Of a stretch of 64,000 nucleotides of DNA, positions 25,874 to 34,954 are shown in pieces (the stretch's first letter is position 1; the number at the start of each line of letters is the position of its first letter). This stretch comes from Eubacteriales bacterium. Lineage in GTDB: Bacteria; Bacillota; Clostridia; Lachnospirales; Lachnospiraceae. The stretch spans positions 1 through 64,000 of the forward strand of contig JAUNSC010000014.1 of NCBI GenBank assembly GCA_030539395.1. Reading direction: 5' to 3'. The translations under genes were made by a program, and so were the position numbers. The notes beneath the pieces are model-generated. The model saw only the letters and a list, made by a program, of their open reading frames with translations, searched no databases and was not told the DNA's origin.

Positions 25874-26476
25874 TCATTGCTGTTCAGGATAAAAAGCAAG
25901 CCATTTGGCTCCGTAAGTGTCCAAATAAAACCGATTCCCATACTCATTTTGGACAAAATGCTTTTTGACCTGATACCAGCCCCGCAATTCATTCCGCAAA
26001 TCTGAGTCTGGAGAGATTGGCTCCAGCCATATCCGGGTAAACTGCTGGATCTCAGATAAGATTAGCGGCTTTCCGGATGGCAGGCTCGGTTCGGAAAATA
26101 ACTGGGGCAGCGTAAACAGCCTTTTGGCGTCAGCAAACGGAACGGTCTGTCCATTTGAGAGCATTAGAGTATGATTGCCGGCATCAACCAGCATCCATCC
26201 GTACTCCGCAGACCAGACCGGTTTTCCATGAAAGACTGGAAGGGTTTCCGGAGCAATCGGTACAGATTGGACCGAGATCCCCTGCTCTGACCGTCCGAGG
26301 AGAAAATCCGTTGTTACACCATAGAGATCAGACATTTTCTCAAGTCCGTCAATGGAAGGAGACTTGCGTTCTCCCTCCCATGCGCTTAGGGTCGGCTGAG
26401 AGATGCCGAGTTTTTCGGCAGCCTCTGTCATCTTTAATTTGTTGATTAGCCGTGCTTGTTTGAATTGTCTTGGCAT
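25874..26476 (-). CDS. XRE-family transcriptional regulator
   Basis: 200 residues. The N-terminal Cro/cI helix-turn-helix is clear (LKMTEAAEKLGISQPTLSAW, then ERKSPSIDGLEKMSDLYGV). The C-terminal 110 residues are a domain I do not recognise, rich in aromatic residues, with no LexA Ser/Lys protease motif visible. It is monocistronic on the minus strand with a strong terminator. The promoter region 26477-26580 is AT-rich. Probable repressor of a local mobile element or of itself. Confidence 0.83.
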   Translation of the reverse strand: MPRQFKQARLINKLKMTEAAEKLGISQPTLSAWEGERKSPSIDGLEKMSDLYGVTTDFLLGRSEQGISVQSVPIAPETLPVFHGKPVWSAEYGWMLVDAGNHTLMLSNGQTVPFADAKRLFTLPQLFSEPSLPSGKPLILSEIQQFTRIWLEPISPDSDLRNELRGWYQVKKHFVQNEYGNRFYLDTYGAKWLAFYPEQQ

Positions 26477-26582
26477 CTGTCCACCACCTTTGGTTTTTTG
26501 CTTGTATGAATACCGTCAGTTGCTTATAATACAATTTACAGTTCGTTTGCAGTCTTATTTGCAGTTCGTTTTTTGCTGGAAT

Positions 26583-27338
26583 TTAATTTGCTATGTACAT
26601 GTTATTGTAGATGTCGAGAATCGAATCTTTTGAACGGTGAATTCCGATATCTTCCAGCCGGATGTCCGTTTCGCGCATTTGCGCAATAAAGTTTTGGATG
26701 TCCGCTCCAACAGAGTGTGGTACTGAAACCTTCAGGTCTTCCCGGATTAGCGGAAAAAGACGGAATACATCCAGACGGTGCTTACGGATATCACGGGAAT
26801 TTACATGAAGCCCTTGTTCCTTTTTATCCTTTAGATCAAGCCACGCTTTCATTTTTAGGGGAATGATGTGTTCGGCATCCAGAATAGAGATACCATCCGT
26901 GATGGTTCTTCCATCCAAAAGGAAATGATAGTAGTCGTCATTCAGAAGGATAGCCGACAGGCTGGACACTTCGTCATCAATATGCAGGGGCATGAGATAG
27001 GAATCTGGCTGAAGCTTCACATGATTCTGCGGCCTTGAGAAAAGCTCTATCATTTTAGGATAAGATGGGTTGGCAGGGTCAATAAAGCGATAGAACTCAG
27101 GCTGGCCAGTGCTTCGCTGCCTGGCGTGGTAGCCTCCGGCTTCAATGAAATCCCAGAATGCTTTTGCAAATTCTGTAGTCAGGGCTTCCACGGTAATTAC
27201 CATGTCGATATCAACGGTCTGGCGGAAGTCAAGTCCGGCGTCTGACATAAGCAGGTCGCAGGCGAATCCACCGATAACCGTATACTGGTCCTTAAAATTG
27301 TTAAAATGCTCTCTGAAAATATCTATTCCTTTTACCAT
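26583..27338 (-). CDS. AbiEii-like nucleotidyltransferase toxin
   Basis: 251 residues. The N-terminal GGFACDLL and VDIDMVI form the G-[GS]...DxD signature of MNT-fold nucleotidyltransferases of the AbiEii/AbiGii type. It follows a winged-helix partner by 15 bases in the same operon, the AbiE (type IV toxin-antitoxin) layout. Characterised AbiEii/MenT enzymes block growth or phage replication by modifying tRNA; whether this one does is inference. GGAGAAAC lies upstream of the start. Confidence 0.82.
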   Translation of the reverse strand: MVKGIDIFREHFNNFKDQYTVIGGFACDLLMSDAGLDFRQTVDIDMVITVEALTTEFAKAFWDFIEAGGYHARQRSTGQPEFYRFIDPANPSYPKMIELFSRPQNHVKLQPDSYLMPLHIDDEVSSLSAILLNDDYYHFLLDGRTITDGISILDAEHIIPLKMKAWLDLKDKKEQGLHVNSRDIRKHRLDVFRLFPLIREDLKVSVPHSVGADIQNFIAQMRETDIRLEDIGIHRSKDSILDIYNNMYIAN

Positions 27339-27353
27339 AAGTGTTTCTCCCTG

Positions 27354-28334
27354 TTATTCCTCATACTTGATAGGAAGTTCGTGCTTTTCCCTTATAACAT
27401 CCAGTCCCATTTGAATCCGTTCATTTGGATTGTCCTCCAAACTTAACAGCAACGAGATGTCATCAACCCGACCGCCGTTTGCCAGCAAGGTCGGATCGTA
27501 GCGCCACACTTCGAGGATGCGTCCTCCGAAATCCCGGAAATCCTGTTCAGAAATAATTTCTGCAGCCAGTATCCCAGTGCCGCCCTTTTTTGAGATGGCA
27601 GCAGCTCCGTCCTGTTCATCTGCACCGACCATTGAGATATCTGCCAGGGCAATGACGCCGCTTTTCGGCAATGCTGCATCATAAAAGGATGATTTCACAT
27701 ATATAAGCCTTTCCACCGGTGATTTCAAGCGGGGATAACCTTTCTTTAGAAATTCAGGCTTTTCAAAGGCCGGAGTAACCCATTTGTTTGTTCCCTCTGC
27801 CTTGCAGGTAATGAGGCCGGATGCAGTAAGATCGTCGATTGCCCTGGTGCAGGTTGCTTTGGAAAGTGAAAGCTCCTTGGATATCTGTGTCAAATTTGTT
27901 GCATTAGCGGTCTTCAAATAATACAAATACAAGAATACAAGCTGGGTTCCGGGAGCCATTTTATCCGGGACAGTTGTTTCCGCTTTGAATTTTTCCAAAA
28001 AGGAGCAGCCCCAGAAAGGAAGATAGACCTGCTGTGACGGTGAAATAAATGGTATATTACTTTCAATCAGGTTGCGCCGCTGCTTGGATGTGATGTTTTC
28101 AAGGCACAGCGCACAGGGAAAATCACAGATCTCCTGAAATTTTGTCAGCTGTTTTTTTAATGTTGGAAGCCTCCAGGAAGAATCAATGGGAGACAGCAGC
28201 ACACACTGGCTTTTTTTCCAGGACAGGATTTGGATTTTATATCCATCACGGATAAAAAAGGGCGTTTTGTCTGGATAATCAAGTTCTGAAACATCAATAT
28301 TGGCCCCAAATATCGTTTTCAAAAAATCAAACAT
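27354..28334 (-). CDS. AbiEi-like winged-helix antitoxin
   Basis: 326 residues, larger than a minimal antitoxin. A winged helix is in the middle (LTQISKELSLSKATCTRAIDD, about residues 150-175). The C-terminal half (LKSPVERLIYVKSS, ALADISMVGADEQ) is like that of AbiEi-type proteins paired with nucleotidyltransferases. It would neutralise the toxin downstream and repress the operon. Three AATGAAAC-type half sites overlap its promoter, fitting autoregulation. Strong AAGGAGG site before ATG 28334. Confidence 0.8.
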   Translation of the reverse strand: MFDFLKTIFGANIDVSELDYPDKTPFFIRDGYKIQILSWKKSQCVLLSPIDSSWRLPTLKKQLTKFQEICDFPCALCLENITSKQRRNLIESNIPFISPSQQVYLPFWGCSFLEKFKAETTVPDKMAPGTQLVFLYLYYLKTANATNLTQISKELSLSKATCTRAIDDLTASGLITCKAEGTNKWVTPAFEKPEFLKKGYPRLKSPVERLIYVKSSFYDAALPKSGVIALADISMVGADEQDGAAAISKKGGTGILAAEIISEQDFRDFGGRILEVWRYDPTLLANGGRVDDISLLLSLEDNPNERIQMGLDVIREKHELPIKYEE

Positions 28335-28365
28335 GGGTTCCTCCTTTCATGGCTTCTGCCAGTTC

Positions 28366-28423
28366 GTTTCATTGGAAAGTCATTATACCACAAACAATGA
28401 AACATGTCAAATTTTAATGAAAC
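28366..28423 (-). promoter_or_regulatory. Promoter and operator of the AbiE-like operon
   Basis: Minus-strand TTGACA (28405-28410), 17-bp spacer, TATAAT (28382-28387). GTTTCATTG (28366-28374), CAATGAAAC (28395-28403) and TAATGAAAC (28415-28423) lie downstream of, inside and upstream of the promoter. They are likely antitoxin binding sites. Confidence 0.75.
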
Positions 28424-28631
28424 AATATAGGTCATCTGAGCGCGTTTGGAATAAATAAGCCCCGACTTATATAATATGCGCTGGGCGAACAGGAATTATT
28501 AGCCAGTCATTTTGATTTGCTGAGTTTTCAATGCCATTTATAACATCATTTTGAAAAAATGGAGAGAGTCGTTAAATTGGTTGTAGATTGTCCTGCCGAA
28601 TCGTGTAATGAAAATAAGGAGGAGAATGGAC

Positions 28632-29408
28632 ATGAAGAAAAAAAGAATAATTTGCATCATGCTGATTTTAATATTTACTAGCGGCATTGTGATAGGCGCC
28701 ATTCAGTTATATAAGCAGTACCATGAGTATTCTGAAGGAGAGGACTCCTATACTGATTTGGAGGACTATGTGAAGCTGCCGGAGGAACCGGCGGCTCCTT
28801 CCTCATCCCCAGTGGATGAGGAAACTGAGTCTGGGGGACGGGAGTGGCCGGCTGTAGATTTTGCTTCCCTGCAGGAAATCAATCCGGATATCGTAGGATG
28901 GATTTATATTGAAGGGACAGAAATCAATTATCCGGTTGTTCAGGGTAACGATAACCAGTATTACCTGAAGCATTTGTTCAGCGGTGAGTGGAACGGATCC
29001 GGCTGCATCTTTCTGGACAGCAGAAACAGAGCGGATTTCTCAGACCGGCACAGCATCATCTATGGGCATCATATGAAAAATGGCAGCATGTTTTCCGGGC
29101 TTACGGAATATAAGAAGCAGGAGTTTTATGATTCACATTCTGCAGCTTTGCTGCTGACGCCGGATAAAAATTATGAGATAGAAATTTTCGCCGGGTATGT
29201 GGCCAGTGTCCAGGATAAGGCCTGGGAATTGGCTTTCCCCTCAGACCCGGATTTTACAGAGTGGCTGGATAAGACAAAAGAACGCTCGTGTTTCACCAGC
29301 GGAATTACTCCGGCAGTCACAGACCGGATCCTGACGCTCTCCACCTGCAGCTACGAGTTTAACAATGCCAGGTTTGTATTGCTTGGCGTATTAAAGCCGG
29401 AAGAGTAA
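28632..29408 (+). CDS. Class B sortase
   Basis: 258 residues. One N-terminal membrane anchor (IICIMLILIFTSGIVIGAI), a Glu/Pro/Ser-rich linker and a sortase domain. The catalytic His is in IYGHHM (His146 or 147), Cys239 in TLSTCSYEF and Arg in NARFVLLGV. Domain layout with WIYIEGTEINYPVVQG is typical of SrtB. It cleaves between Thr and Gly of its sorting motif and joins substrate to peptidoglycan. The only visible substrate in the window is the SPQTG protein at 10664. ATG 28632 is nine bases after AAGGAGG. TTGTAG-17-TGTAAT upstream is a weak promoter candidate. Confidence 0.9.
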   Translation: MKKKRIICIMLILIFTSGIVIGAIQLYKQYHEYSEGEDSYTDLEDYVKLPEEPAAPSSSPVDEETESGGREWPAVDFASLQEINPDIVGWIYIEGTEINYPVVQGNDNQYYLKHLFSGEWNGSGCIFLDSRNRADFSDRHSIIYGHHMKNGSMFSGLTEYKKQEFYDSHSAALLLTPDKNYEIEIFAGYVASVQDKAWELAFPSDPDFTEWLDKTKERSCFTSGITPAVTDRILTLSTCSYEFNNARFVLLGVLKPEE

Positions 29409-29440
29409 CGGATTCAGAAGAAAATAGAATAATGGATTGA

Positions 29441-29481
29441 ATCGGGGGATGCTATTACGAAAAAAGGTGCGATTCCCCGAT
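29441..29481 (+). terminator. Hairpin after the sortase gene
   Basis: ATCGGGGGAT (29441-29450) pairs with ATTCCCCGAT (29472-29481), one mismatch, no clear T run. Possible terminator. The rest up to 29720 is AT-rich and shows no gene. Confidence 0.4.
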
Positions 29482-29729
29482 AATTCGTAATGAAAACTAT
29501 CTACTCCTATATCAAGTGCAGATTACGTTTCATTTCTATAGTGAATGTTTAAATTTCGACCGGGTTATGATAAATAAAAAGAGGAAGCTATGTGGAAATT
29601 ATCTTTTTCTGTGTTTTAATATCTTTTTTATATTTACAGGAGTCATGATGCGTAAACTAAGATTATTATGGGCTGACATTCTTTTTTTGTGTTGATATAT
29701 TTGGGAGTTGTCCTATTTTATTCGTTGTA

Positions 29730-29758
29730 ACATTTTGCGGACATTTTCCTGTTATACT
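29730..29758 (+). promoter_or_regulatory. Response-regulator box and promoter of the Bce-type two-component system
   Basis: ACATTT at 29730 and 29741 (11 bp apart, within TGTAACATTTTGCGGACATT), then TATACT at 29753-29758. The same motif with identical spacing to the -10 recurs at 31614-31642 upstream of the ABC genes. Confidence 0.7.
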
Positions 29759-29786
29759 AATTGCAAAAAACAAAGGAAGTGACGAG

Positions 29787-30479
29787 ATGAAGCAGATTTT
29801 AATTGTCGAGGATGACAGTTTTTTGAATAAGATGTTAGCCTATAACCTGACCGCAGATGGGTACGGCGTGACCTCTGCCCTGAATGCCAGAACCGCCGCC
29901 GAAGCCCTGCGCCAGCGTGAATTTGATTTAGTGCTGCTGGATATTAACCTGCCTGACGGCAATGGTTATGACTTATGCAAACTCATTAAGCCGGAACAAC
30001 CGGACACCATTGTAATCTTCCTGACCGCTAACGATCAGGAGAGCGACCAGATACGGGGCTATGAAGTCGGTGCGGTGGACTATATCACAAAGCCTTTTGT
30101 TATAGGAGCCTTGCAGCGAAAAATCAAGGCCATGTTTGCCATGCTGGAACATCATAAACCAGCAAAAGATATTTATGACGATGGGCGGCTGTATTTGAAC
30201 TTCTCTGAACAGGCAGCAACCTTAAACGGCAAGCCCCTGGCTTTATCTCCGATGGAATTTAAGATGCTGAATCTGTTCCGCAAAAATCCCCGACAAGTGC
30301 TGACCCGTGGGCAGCTCTTGGAAAAGCTATGGGATATAGATGAGAAATTTGTGGATGAGCATACACTGACAACTTCTATCAGTCGGATTCGCAGCAAGAT
30401 CGAAGCAGCCGGAGGCACCCCCTACATCAAGACCGTTTACGGTATGGGTTATCAATGGACAGGAGGCGAGGCAAAATGA
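29787..30479 (+). CDS. OmpR-family response regulator (Bce-type module)
   Basis: 230 residues. Receiver (ILIVEDDSFLNKMLAYNL, Asp in LVLLDINLPDGNGYDL, Lys in DYITKPF) plus OmpR-type winged helix (LSPMEFKMLNLFRKNP, TSISRIRSKIEAAGG, IKTVYGMGYQW). It overlaps its kinase gene. The shared ACATTT boxes upstream of this gene and of the ABC operon suggest that it controls both, a typical arrangement for peptide-antibiotic sensing modules. Confidence 0.88.
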   Translation: MKQILIVEDDSFLNKMLAYNLTADGYGVTSALNARTAAEALRQREFDLVLLDINLPDGNGYDLCKLIKPEQPDTIVIFLTANDQESDQIRGYEVGAVDYITKPFVIGALQRKIKAMFAMLEHHKPAKDIYDDGRLYLNFSEQAATLNGKPLALSPMEFKMLNLFRKNPRQVLTRGQLLEKLWDIDEKFVDEHTLTTSISRIRSKIEAAGGTPYIKTVYGMGYQWTGGEAK

Positions 30480-31507
30480 AGCTCAAAGACCTTTCAGTAA
30501 AGCGGCTGTTTTGCTGGATAGTGGCAGGGCTGTTACTGTCTATGGCGGCAATTATTATAACGGTATTCTTTATCACAAAACAGATGGCGGTGCTACTGGC
30601 AGGCGGAATGCTGCTGCTCTGCGCCCTTGTCTGGCTCTTTGTCCTGATGCAGGCATTTGGAAAACGGCTGACACTGTTCACTTCTGATCTGTGCCAGACC
30701 CTCGACCACATGATGAACGGAAACGAAGCACCGAAGCGCCCGGAGGACAGCGAAACACAGCTTGCCCGTATCGGCCACAGGTTGGTCCGGCTCTATCAGA
30801 TCATGCAGGAGAACCGCCGACAGGCATCCGAAGAACGCCAGGAGCTTCAAATGCTGGTGTCGGATATTTCGCATCAGGTGAAAACGCCGGTAAGCAATCT
30901 GAAAATGGCGACAGATACCTTGCTTGATAGATCTATGACCGAAATGGAACGCACGGAATTTATTCGTGGGATTCGTGCCCAGACGGATAAGCTGGACTTT
31001 CTCTTTCAGGCGCTTGTGAAATCCTCCCGATTAGAAACCGGCGTCATTCGGCTGGAAAAGAAACCATGCCATTTATTCGATACAGTAGCGCAGGCCATGG
31101 GTGGGATTGTGTATGCAGCCGAGAAAAAACAAATCGTTGTGTCGGTGGATTGCCCGGAAGATCTAATCCTCTCCCATGACGGCAAGTGGACAGCGGAGGC
31201 GCTTTTTAATCTGCTGGACAATGCGGTTAAGTATACCCCAGCAGAAGGAATAATTTCCGTTTCGGTGGTTCAATGGGAAATGTATGTGGAAATCAAAGTA
31301 GCAGATACCGGCAAGGGTATTTCCGAAAGCAATCAGGCTGCCATCTTCCGGCGCTTCTACCGGGAGGAAGAAGTACACGACCAACAGGGCGTGGGCATTG
31401 GCCTATATCTGGCCCGCGACATCGTGACGCGGCAGGGCGGCTACATCAAAGTGGTTTCAGAGCCGGGGGAAGGTTCGGAATTTTCTATCATGCTTCCTGC
31501 AAAATAA
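30476..31507 (+). CDS. Sensor histidine kinase (Bce-like)
   Basis: 343 residues from ATG 30476 (AGGAGG upstream), overlapping the regulator's stop as ATGA. Two closely spaced membrane helices (about residues 10-33 and 37-60) leave almost no external loop, the intramembrane-sensing layout in which the partner ABC transporter is the sensor. H-box MLVSDISHQVKTPVSNLKM, N-box ALFNLLDNAVKYTP and G-box GVGIGLYLARD are intact. Confidence 0.87.
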   Translation: MKLKDLSVKRLFCWIVAGLLLSMAAIIITVFFITKQMAVLLAGGMLLLCALVWLFVLMQAFGKRLTLFTSDLCQTLDHMMNGNEAPKRPEDSETQLARIGHRLVRLYQIMQENRRQASEERQELQMLVSDISHQVKTPVSNLKMATDTLLDRSMTEMERTEFIRGIRAQTDKLDFLFQALVKSSRLETGVIRLEKKPCHLFDTVAQAMGGIVYAAEKKQIVVSVDCPEDLILSHDGKWTAEALFNLLDNAVKYTPAEGIISVSVVQWEMYVEIKVADTGKGISESNQAAIFRRFYREEEVHDQQGVGIGLYLARDIVTRQGGYIKVVSEPGEGSEFSIMLPAK

Positions 31508-31613
31508 AACACGGTGGACGGCCATTCCTGGCTGCCTGCCGTAAATTTTTTTAAAATGTCCGAGAATCGTAACATTTCACCCCCATTTTCAATGATATTT
31601 TATGGTCGCTGTA

Positions 31614-31642
31614 ACATTTCGCGGATATTTGGGTTTTACAAT
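31614..31642 (+). promoter_or_regulatory. Response-regulator box and promoter of the Bce-type ABC operon
   Basis: ACATTT (31614) and ATATTT (31625), 11 bp apart, then TACAAT at 31637-31642. Distance from second box to -10 is 12 bases, the same as upstream of the regulator gene. A further ACATTT lies at 31572. Confidence 0.7.
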
Positions 31643-31684
31643 ACCCTTATCAACAGACAGGAAGCATTGAAAGGAGTTTTGAAT

Positions 31685-32350
31685 ATGAGCATTTTACAGA
31701 CCATTGATTTGAAAAAACATTATGGCACAGAGCCGAACATTACCCGCGCCCTTGACGGCGTGAACTTCGATCTGGACGAAGGTGAATTTGTGGCCGTTGT
31801 CGGGACCTCAGGCAGCGGAAAGTCTACCCTGCTTCACATGATGGGCGGGCTGGACACCCCCACCAGCGGAACCGTGATCGTCCGGGGAGAAGAGCTGGCA
31901 AAGAAGAATGATGAGCAGCTTACCATCTTCCGCCGCCGCAACATCGGTTTTATTTTCCAGAACTATAACCTTGTTCCCATTTTGAATGTGTATGAGAACA
32001 TCGTCCTGCCGGTGGAGCTGGACGGGGACACGGTAGACCAGCAGTTTTTGAACGAGATCGTTCATCTGCTGGGGCTGGAAGATAAGTTAAAAAATATGCC
32101 GAACAATCTTTCCGGCGGCCAGCAGCAGCGTGTGGCGATTGCCCGTGCCCTGATTACCAAGCCGGCAATCGTATTGGCAGATGAGCCGACGGGCAATCTT
32201 GACAGCAAGACCAGCACCGAGGTGCTGGGGCTTATCAAGCGCACCAGCGCGGAATTCCACCAAACCGTAGTCATGATTACCCACAACAATGATATTGCCC
32301 GTCTTGCAGATCGGATCATCCGTATTGAGGACGGCAGGATTGTGGACTAA
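31685..32350 (+). CDS. ABC ATPase (BceA/MacB family)
   Basis: 221 residues, the usual size. Walker A GTSGSGKSTLLHM, Q-loop GFIFQNYNLVP, signature [15 protein letters not shown], Walker [21 protein letters not shown] before ATG 31685. It pairs with the FtsX-type permease 14 bases downstream. It is homologous to the ATPase fragment at about 1270-1677 but clearly diverged, so that fragment is not a simple copy of it. It likely powers protection against a cell-wall-active peptide. Confidence 0.9.
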   Translation: MSILQTIDLKKHYGTEPNITRALDGVNFDLDEGEFVAVVGTSGSGKSTLLHMMGGLDTPTSGTVIVRGEELAKKNDEQLTIFRRRNIGFIFQNYNLVPILNVYENIVLPVELDGDTVDQQFLNEIVHLLGLEDKLKNMPNNLSGGQQQRVAIARALITKPAIVLADEPTGNLDSKTSTEVLGLIKRTSAEFHQTVVMITHNNDIARLADRIIRIEDGRIVD

Positions 32351-32364
32351 GGGGGTGACGGACA

Positions 32365-34788
32365 ATGATATGGCCTTTTGAAAATGACACCAGCGGCATA
32401 ACTAAGAAGCTGGCGAAAAACAGCTTGAAGTCTGGAAAAATGAGAAACATTTTGATTATCCTGACGATTTCACTTTCTATTGCACTAATGTCTGGGCTGG
32501 CGCTCTATGTCGCCTCCATGCAGACCGCAAATAATCGGCAGTTGGAAAATGTGCAGCAGGTATTTTTTTATGACATTACAAAACAGCAATGTGATACACT
32601 TCGGCAGGACAATCGGATTTCAGAAATGAGGGTCACAAAGTACGGTAAACGTTCCGAAATAGAAAACTATGTAATTTGGCCAATGTATATTGAACAATCC
32701 GAGGGGAAAATTCAAAGTGCAAAGATTTCCGAGGGACAATACCCGTCGGCCGAAAACGAGGTTGCTGTTGATGTATCTTACTTGGAACGGATTGGAGAAA
32801 ACCTCGAAATTGGCGATACAGTTTCGTTTTCTTTTTATGACGGGACACAGGAATCCTTTGTGCTTTCTGGTCTTACAGACACAGGATCTACTTCTGATGT
32901 GTACCCGGTTTATTTCTCTGAACAATATGCGGAAACCGGAAGTCAACTGAAAGACACTTTGTTTGTTGCCGCTACACAGATACACGAAGCAAAAAGCATG
33001 ACACCAGATGAATTTCTTGATACCATTCATGCAATCGGAGCGGATTGCGGCATTGACCGTCCGAGTATTGGAGAAAACAGCGCTTTTGTCCAGTCCTTGA
33101 CCTTTAATCCAAAAAATATGCTGATTGCCGTTTGTATTGGTCTCGTAGTCCTGTTTGCTGGTGTGGTGGTAATATACAGTATTTTCTATATCTCCATCAT
33201 TAATCGTATTCAATATTTTGGACAGTTAAGAACAATCGGAACAACTGGGAAACAGATTAAAAGAATCGTCAAACGAGAAGGTACGTTACTATTCTGCGTA
33301 GGCGCTCCATTAGGGTTAGCTATTGGTTCAATTTTTGCATGGATGCTTAATTCCCAGGGTTGGTCATGGATAAACTTTGCTATTTGGGGCAGCTTGATTC
33401 TCTTATTAGAGTATGTAGCCATTCTATATTCCATAAGTAAACCAGCTAAAATTGCAAGCCAAGTGTCGCCTATTGAAGCGTATAAAACAAAAGGGGTTTT
33501 ACAAAACTGTAAGACACCGAAGCACCTGTTCAGAAAGATTACTCCTTTTTCAATGGCAAAAATGAACACTTCCCGCAATAGAAAAAAGTTCCTTATGACG
33601 TCTTTCTCTCTGGCGATCAGTGGTATTATCTTTATGGTTGGCGCTACCTTTTTGACCTCCTTTAGTCAGGAAGCGTATGCTCGAAACGGAATTATGGAAC
33701 ATGGTGAAGTTAGGATTTATTTATCAGAAAATGCCGCACAAGTAAATGAGCATGGATATGCAGGAGTACAGATCAACAATCCGCTCAATGATACTTTTAT
33801 GCAGCAAATTTCTCAAGTAGACGGAGTAAAACAAATTATACCTTTTGAGAAGCTGTACTGCACATTTGAATATAATAGCCGCCGCGATGATGATTTTATT
33901 GTTCCATTTACAGAAGAAGAATTTACACATCTATCAAAGTACATGGAAACAAAGGACAGGAGTTATTCGGATATTGTAAAAAACAAGGAAATCTTTGTCT
34001 TAAAGAATGACGCTGTGGAAGAAATATACGGCTGGAAATTCCAACCCGGAGATACTATAAAATTTGAATGGTTTGACGGTACAGAATATCGTGAAGATGT
34101 ATTTACCATTGGCGGAGAGATTACAAGTGAAAAAGCATATGGCGACTCGGCTTGCTTTACTGCTCTCGGTGTATCTGGATGGTTTTTAGCACCTGACGAT
34201 CTCGTTCATACGATGTTGCCAGAAGGCTGCAATATCAATTCAGAGTTACTTCTCTCGACTGAATGGGATTCTAAAGAAGCAGAGATAACGCAACAGTTGA
34301 ATACGATTATTGATGACTCGGAAGATTTGCAAATGCGTACTTTGAGGGATTCCATCAATAGCAAGGCGGGAATGTATAACACACTTTTAACCTCTATCAT
34401 TGGCATTAGCATTTTTATTATGATGTTCAGCCTAATTAGCCTTATCAATACTCTGGTGACAAATATTATGACCCGAAAGCAGGAATTGTCTGTTTTACAG
34501 TCTATTGGAATGACAAAGCGACAGCTTAATAACATGGTTCAGTATGAAGCCGGAATGATTGCTGTTTGGAACATCATTATCACTTTGTTAGCAGGCGGAT
34601 TCTTAGGGGTTATGCTTATTCGGGGCCTGAACAGTATTGGTATGAATTATTTAAACTGGATTTATCCGATATGGTTTGCGCTCTTGTATGCTGTTGTTGT
34701 TATCGTCATGCCAGCGATTATTACAAAGGCGTCAATCTATCTTCTCCAAAAAAGATCCATTGTAGAGAGATTACGGGAAATTGAATAA
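32365..34788 (+). CDS. FtsX-type ABC permease (BceB/VexB-like)
   Basis: 807 residues. The N-terminal membrane helix (ILIILTISLSIALMSGLALYVA) is followed by a large extracytoplasmic domain, three helices with an FtsX motif (about residues 255-365), a second external domain, and three C-terminal helices (about 670-790). This two-FtsX layout resembles bacitracin/lantibiotic resistance permeases, although true BceB proteins have ten helices. It works with the preceding ATPase. No terminator is obvious; the next gene has its own promoter. Confidence 0.87.
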   Translation: MIWPFENDTSGITKKLAKNSLKSGKMRNILIILTISLSIALMSGLALYVASMQTANNRQLENVQQVFFYDITKQQCDTLRQDNRISEMRVTKYGKRSEIENYVIWPMYIEQSEGKIQSAKISEGQYPSAENEVAVDVSYLERIGENLEIGDTVSFSFYDGTQESFVLSGLTDTGSTSDVYPVYFSEQYAETGSQLKDTLFVAATQIHEAKSMTPDEFLDTIHAIGADCGIDRPSIGENSAFVQSLTFNPKNMLIAVCIGLVVLFAGVVVIYSIFYISIINRIQYFGQLRTIGTTGKQIKRIVKREGTLLFCVGAPLGLAIGSIFAWMLNSQGWSWINFAIWGSLILLLEYVAILYSISKPAKIASQVSPIEAYKTKGVLQNCKTPKHLFRKITPFSMAKMNTSRNRKKFLMTSFSLAISGIIFMVGATFLTSFSQEAYARNGIMEHGEVRIYLSENAAQVNEHGYAGVQINNPLNDTFMQQISQVDGVKQIIPFEKLYCTFEYNSRRDDDFIVPFTEEEFTHLSKYMETKDRSYSDIVKNKEIFVLKNDAVEEIYGWKFQPGDTIKFEWFDGTEYREDVFTIGGEITSEKAYGDSACFTALGVSGWFLAPDDLVHTMLPEGCNINSELLLSTEWDSKEAEITQQLNTIIDDSEDLQMRTLRDSINSKAGMYNTLLTSIIGISIFIMMFSLISLINTLVTNIMTRKQELSVLQSIGMTKRQLNNMVQYEAGMIAVWNIIITLLAGGFLGVMLIRGLNSIGMNYLNWIYPIWFALLYAVVVIVMPAIITKASIYLLQKRSIVERLREIE

Positions 34789-34847
34789 GCGGCTTGTATG
34801 CAGTGTGGAGTTTTTCGACATCTCTGCTGACCTAAAATGCGTGAATA

Positions 34848-34916
34848 CGCAAAAATATCCAGTAGCACTTGCAATGTCGGTTGAAACGTTGTATAATTCT
34901 AATGGATATTTTTGCG
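34848..34916 (+). promoter_or_regulatory. Promoter flanked by an 18-bp inverted repeat
   Basis: TTGCAA (34869-34874), 17-bp spacer, TATAAT (34892-34897). Arms 34848-34865 and 34899-34916 are inverted repeats (one mismatch; the 13-bp core CGCAAAAATATCC is perfect). The right arm starts just after the -10. Likely operator pair; an invertible promoter is less likely because the segment is only about 33 bp. Confidence 0.6.
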
Positions 34917-34954
34917 GAAACTCGCAATAATGTTTAGTAGAGGAGGCGCAAGAT

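Noticed and set aside
25696..25992. Minus-strand gene at the end of the XRE locus
   Set aside because: It overlaps the XRE gene in another frame and spans its terminator.
34866..34898. Invertible promoter (inverton)
   Set aside because: The segment between the arms is only 33 bp, much shorter than known invertons, and no invertase is adjacent. Kept only as a secondary idea.
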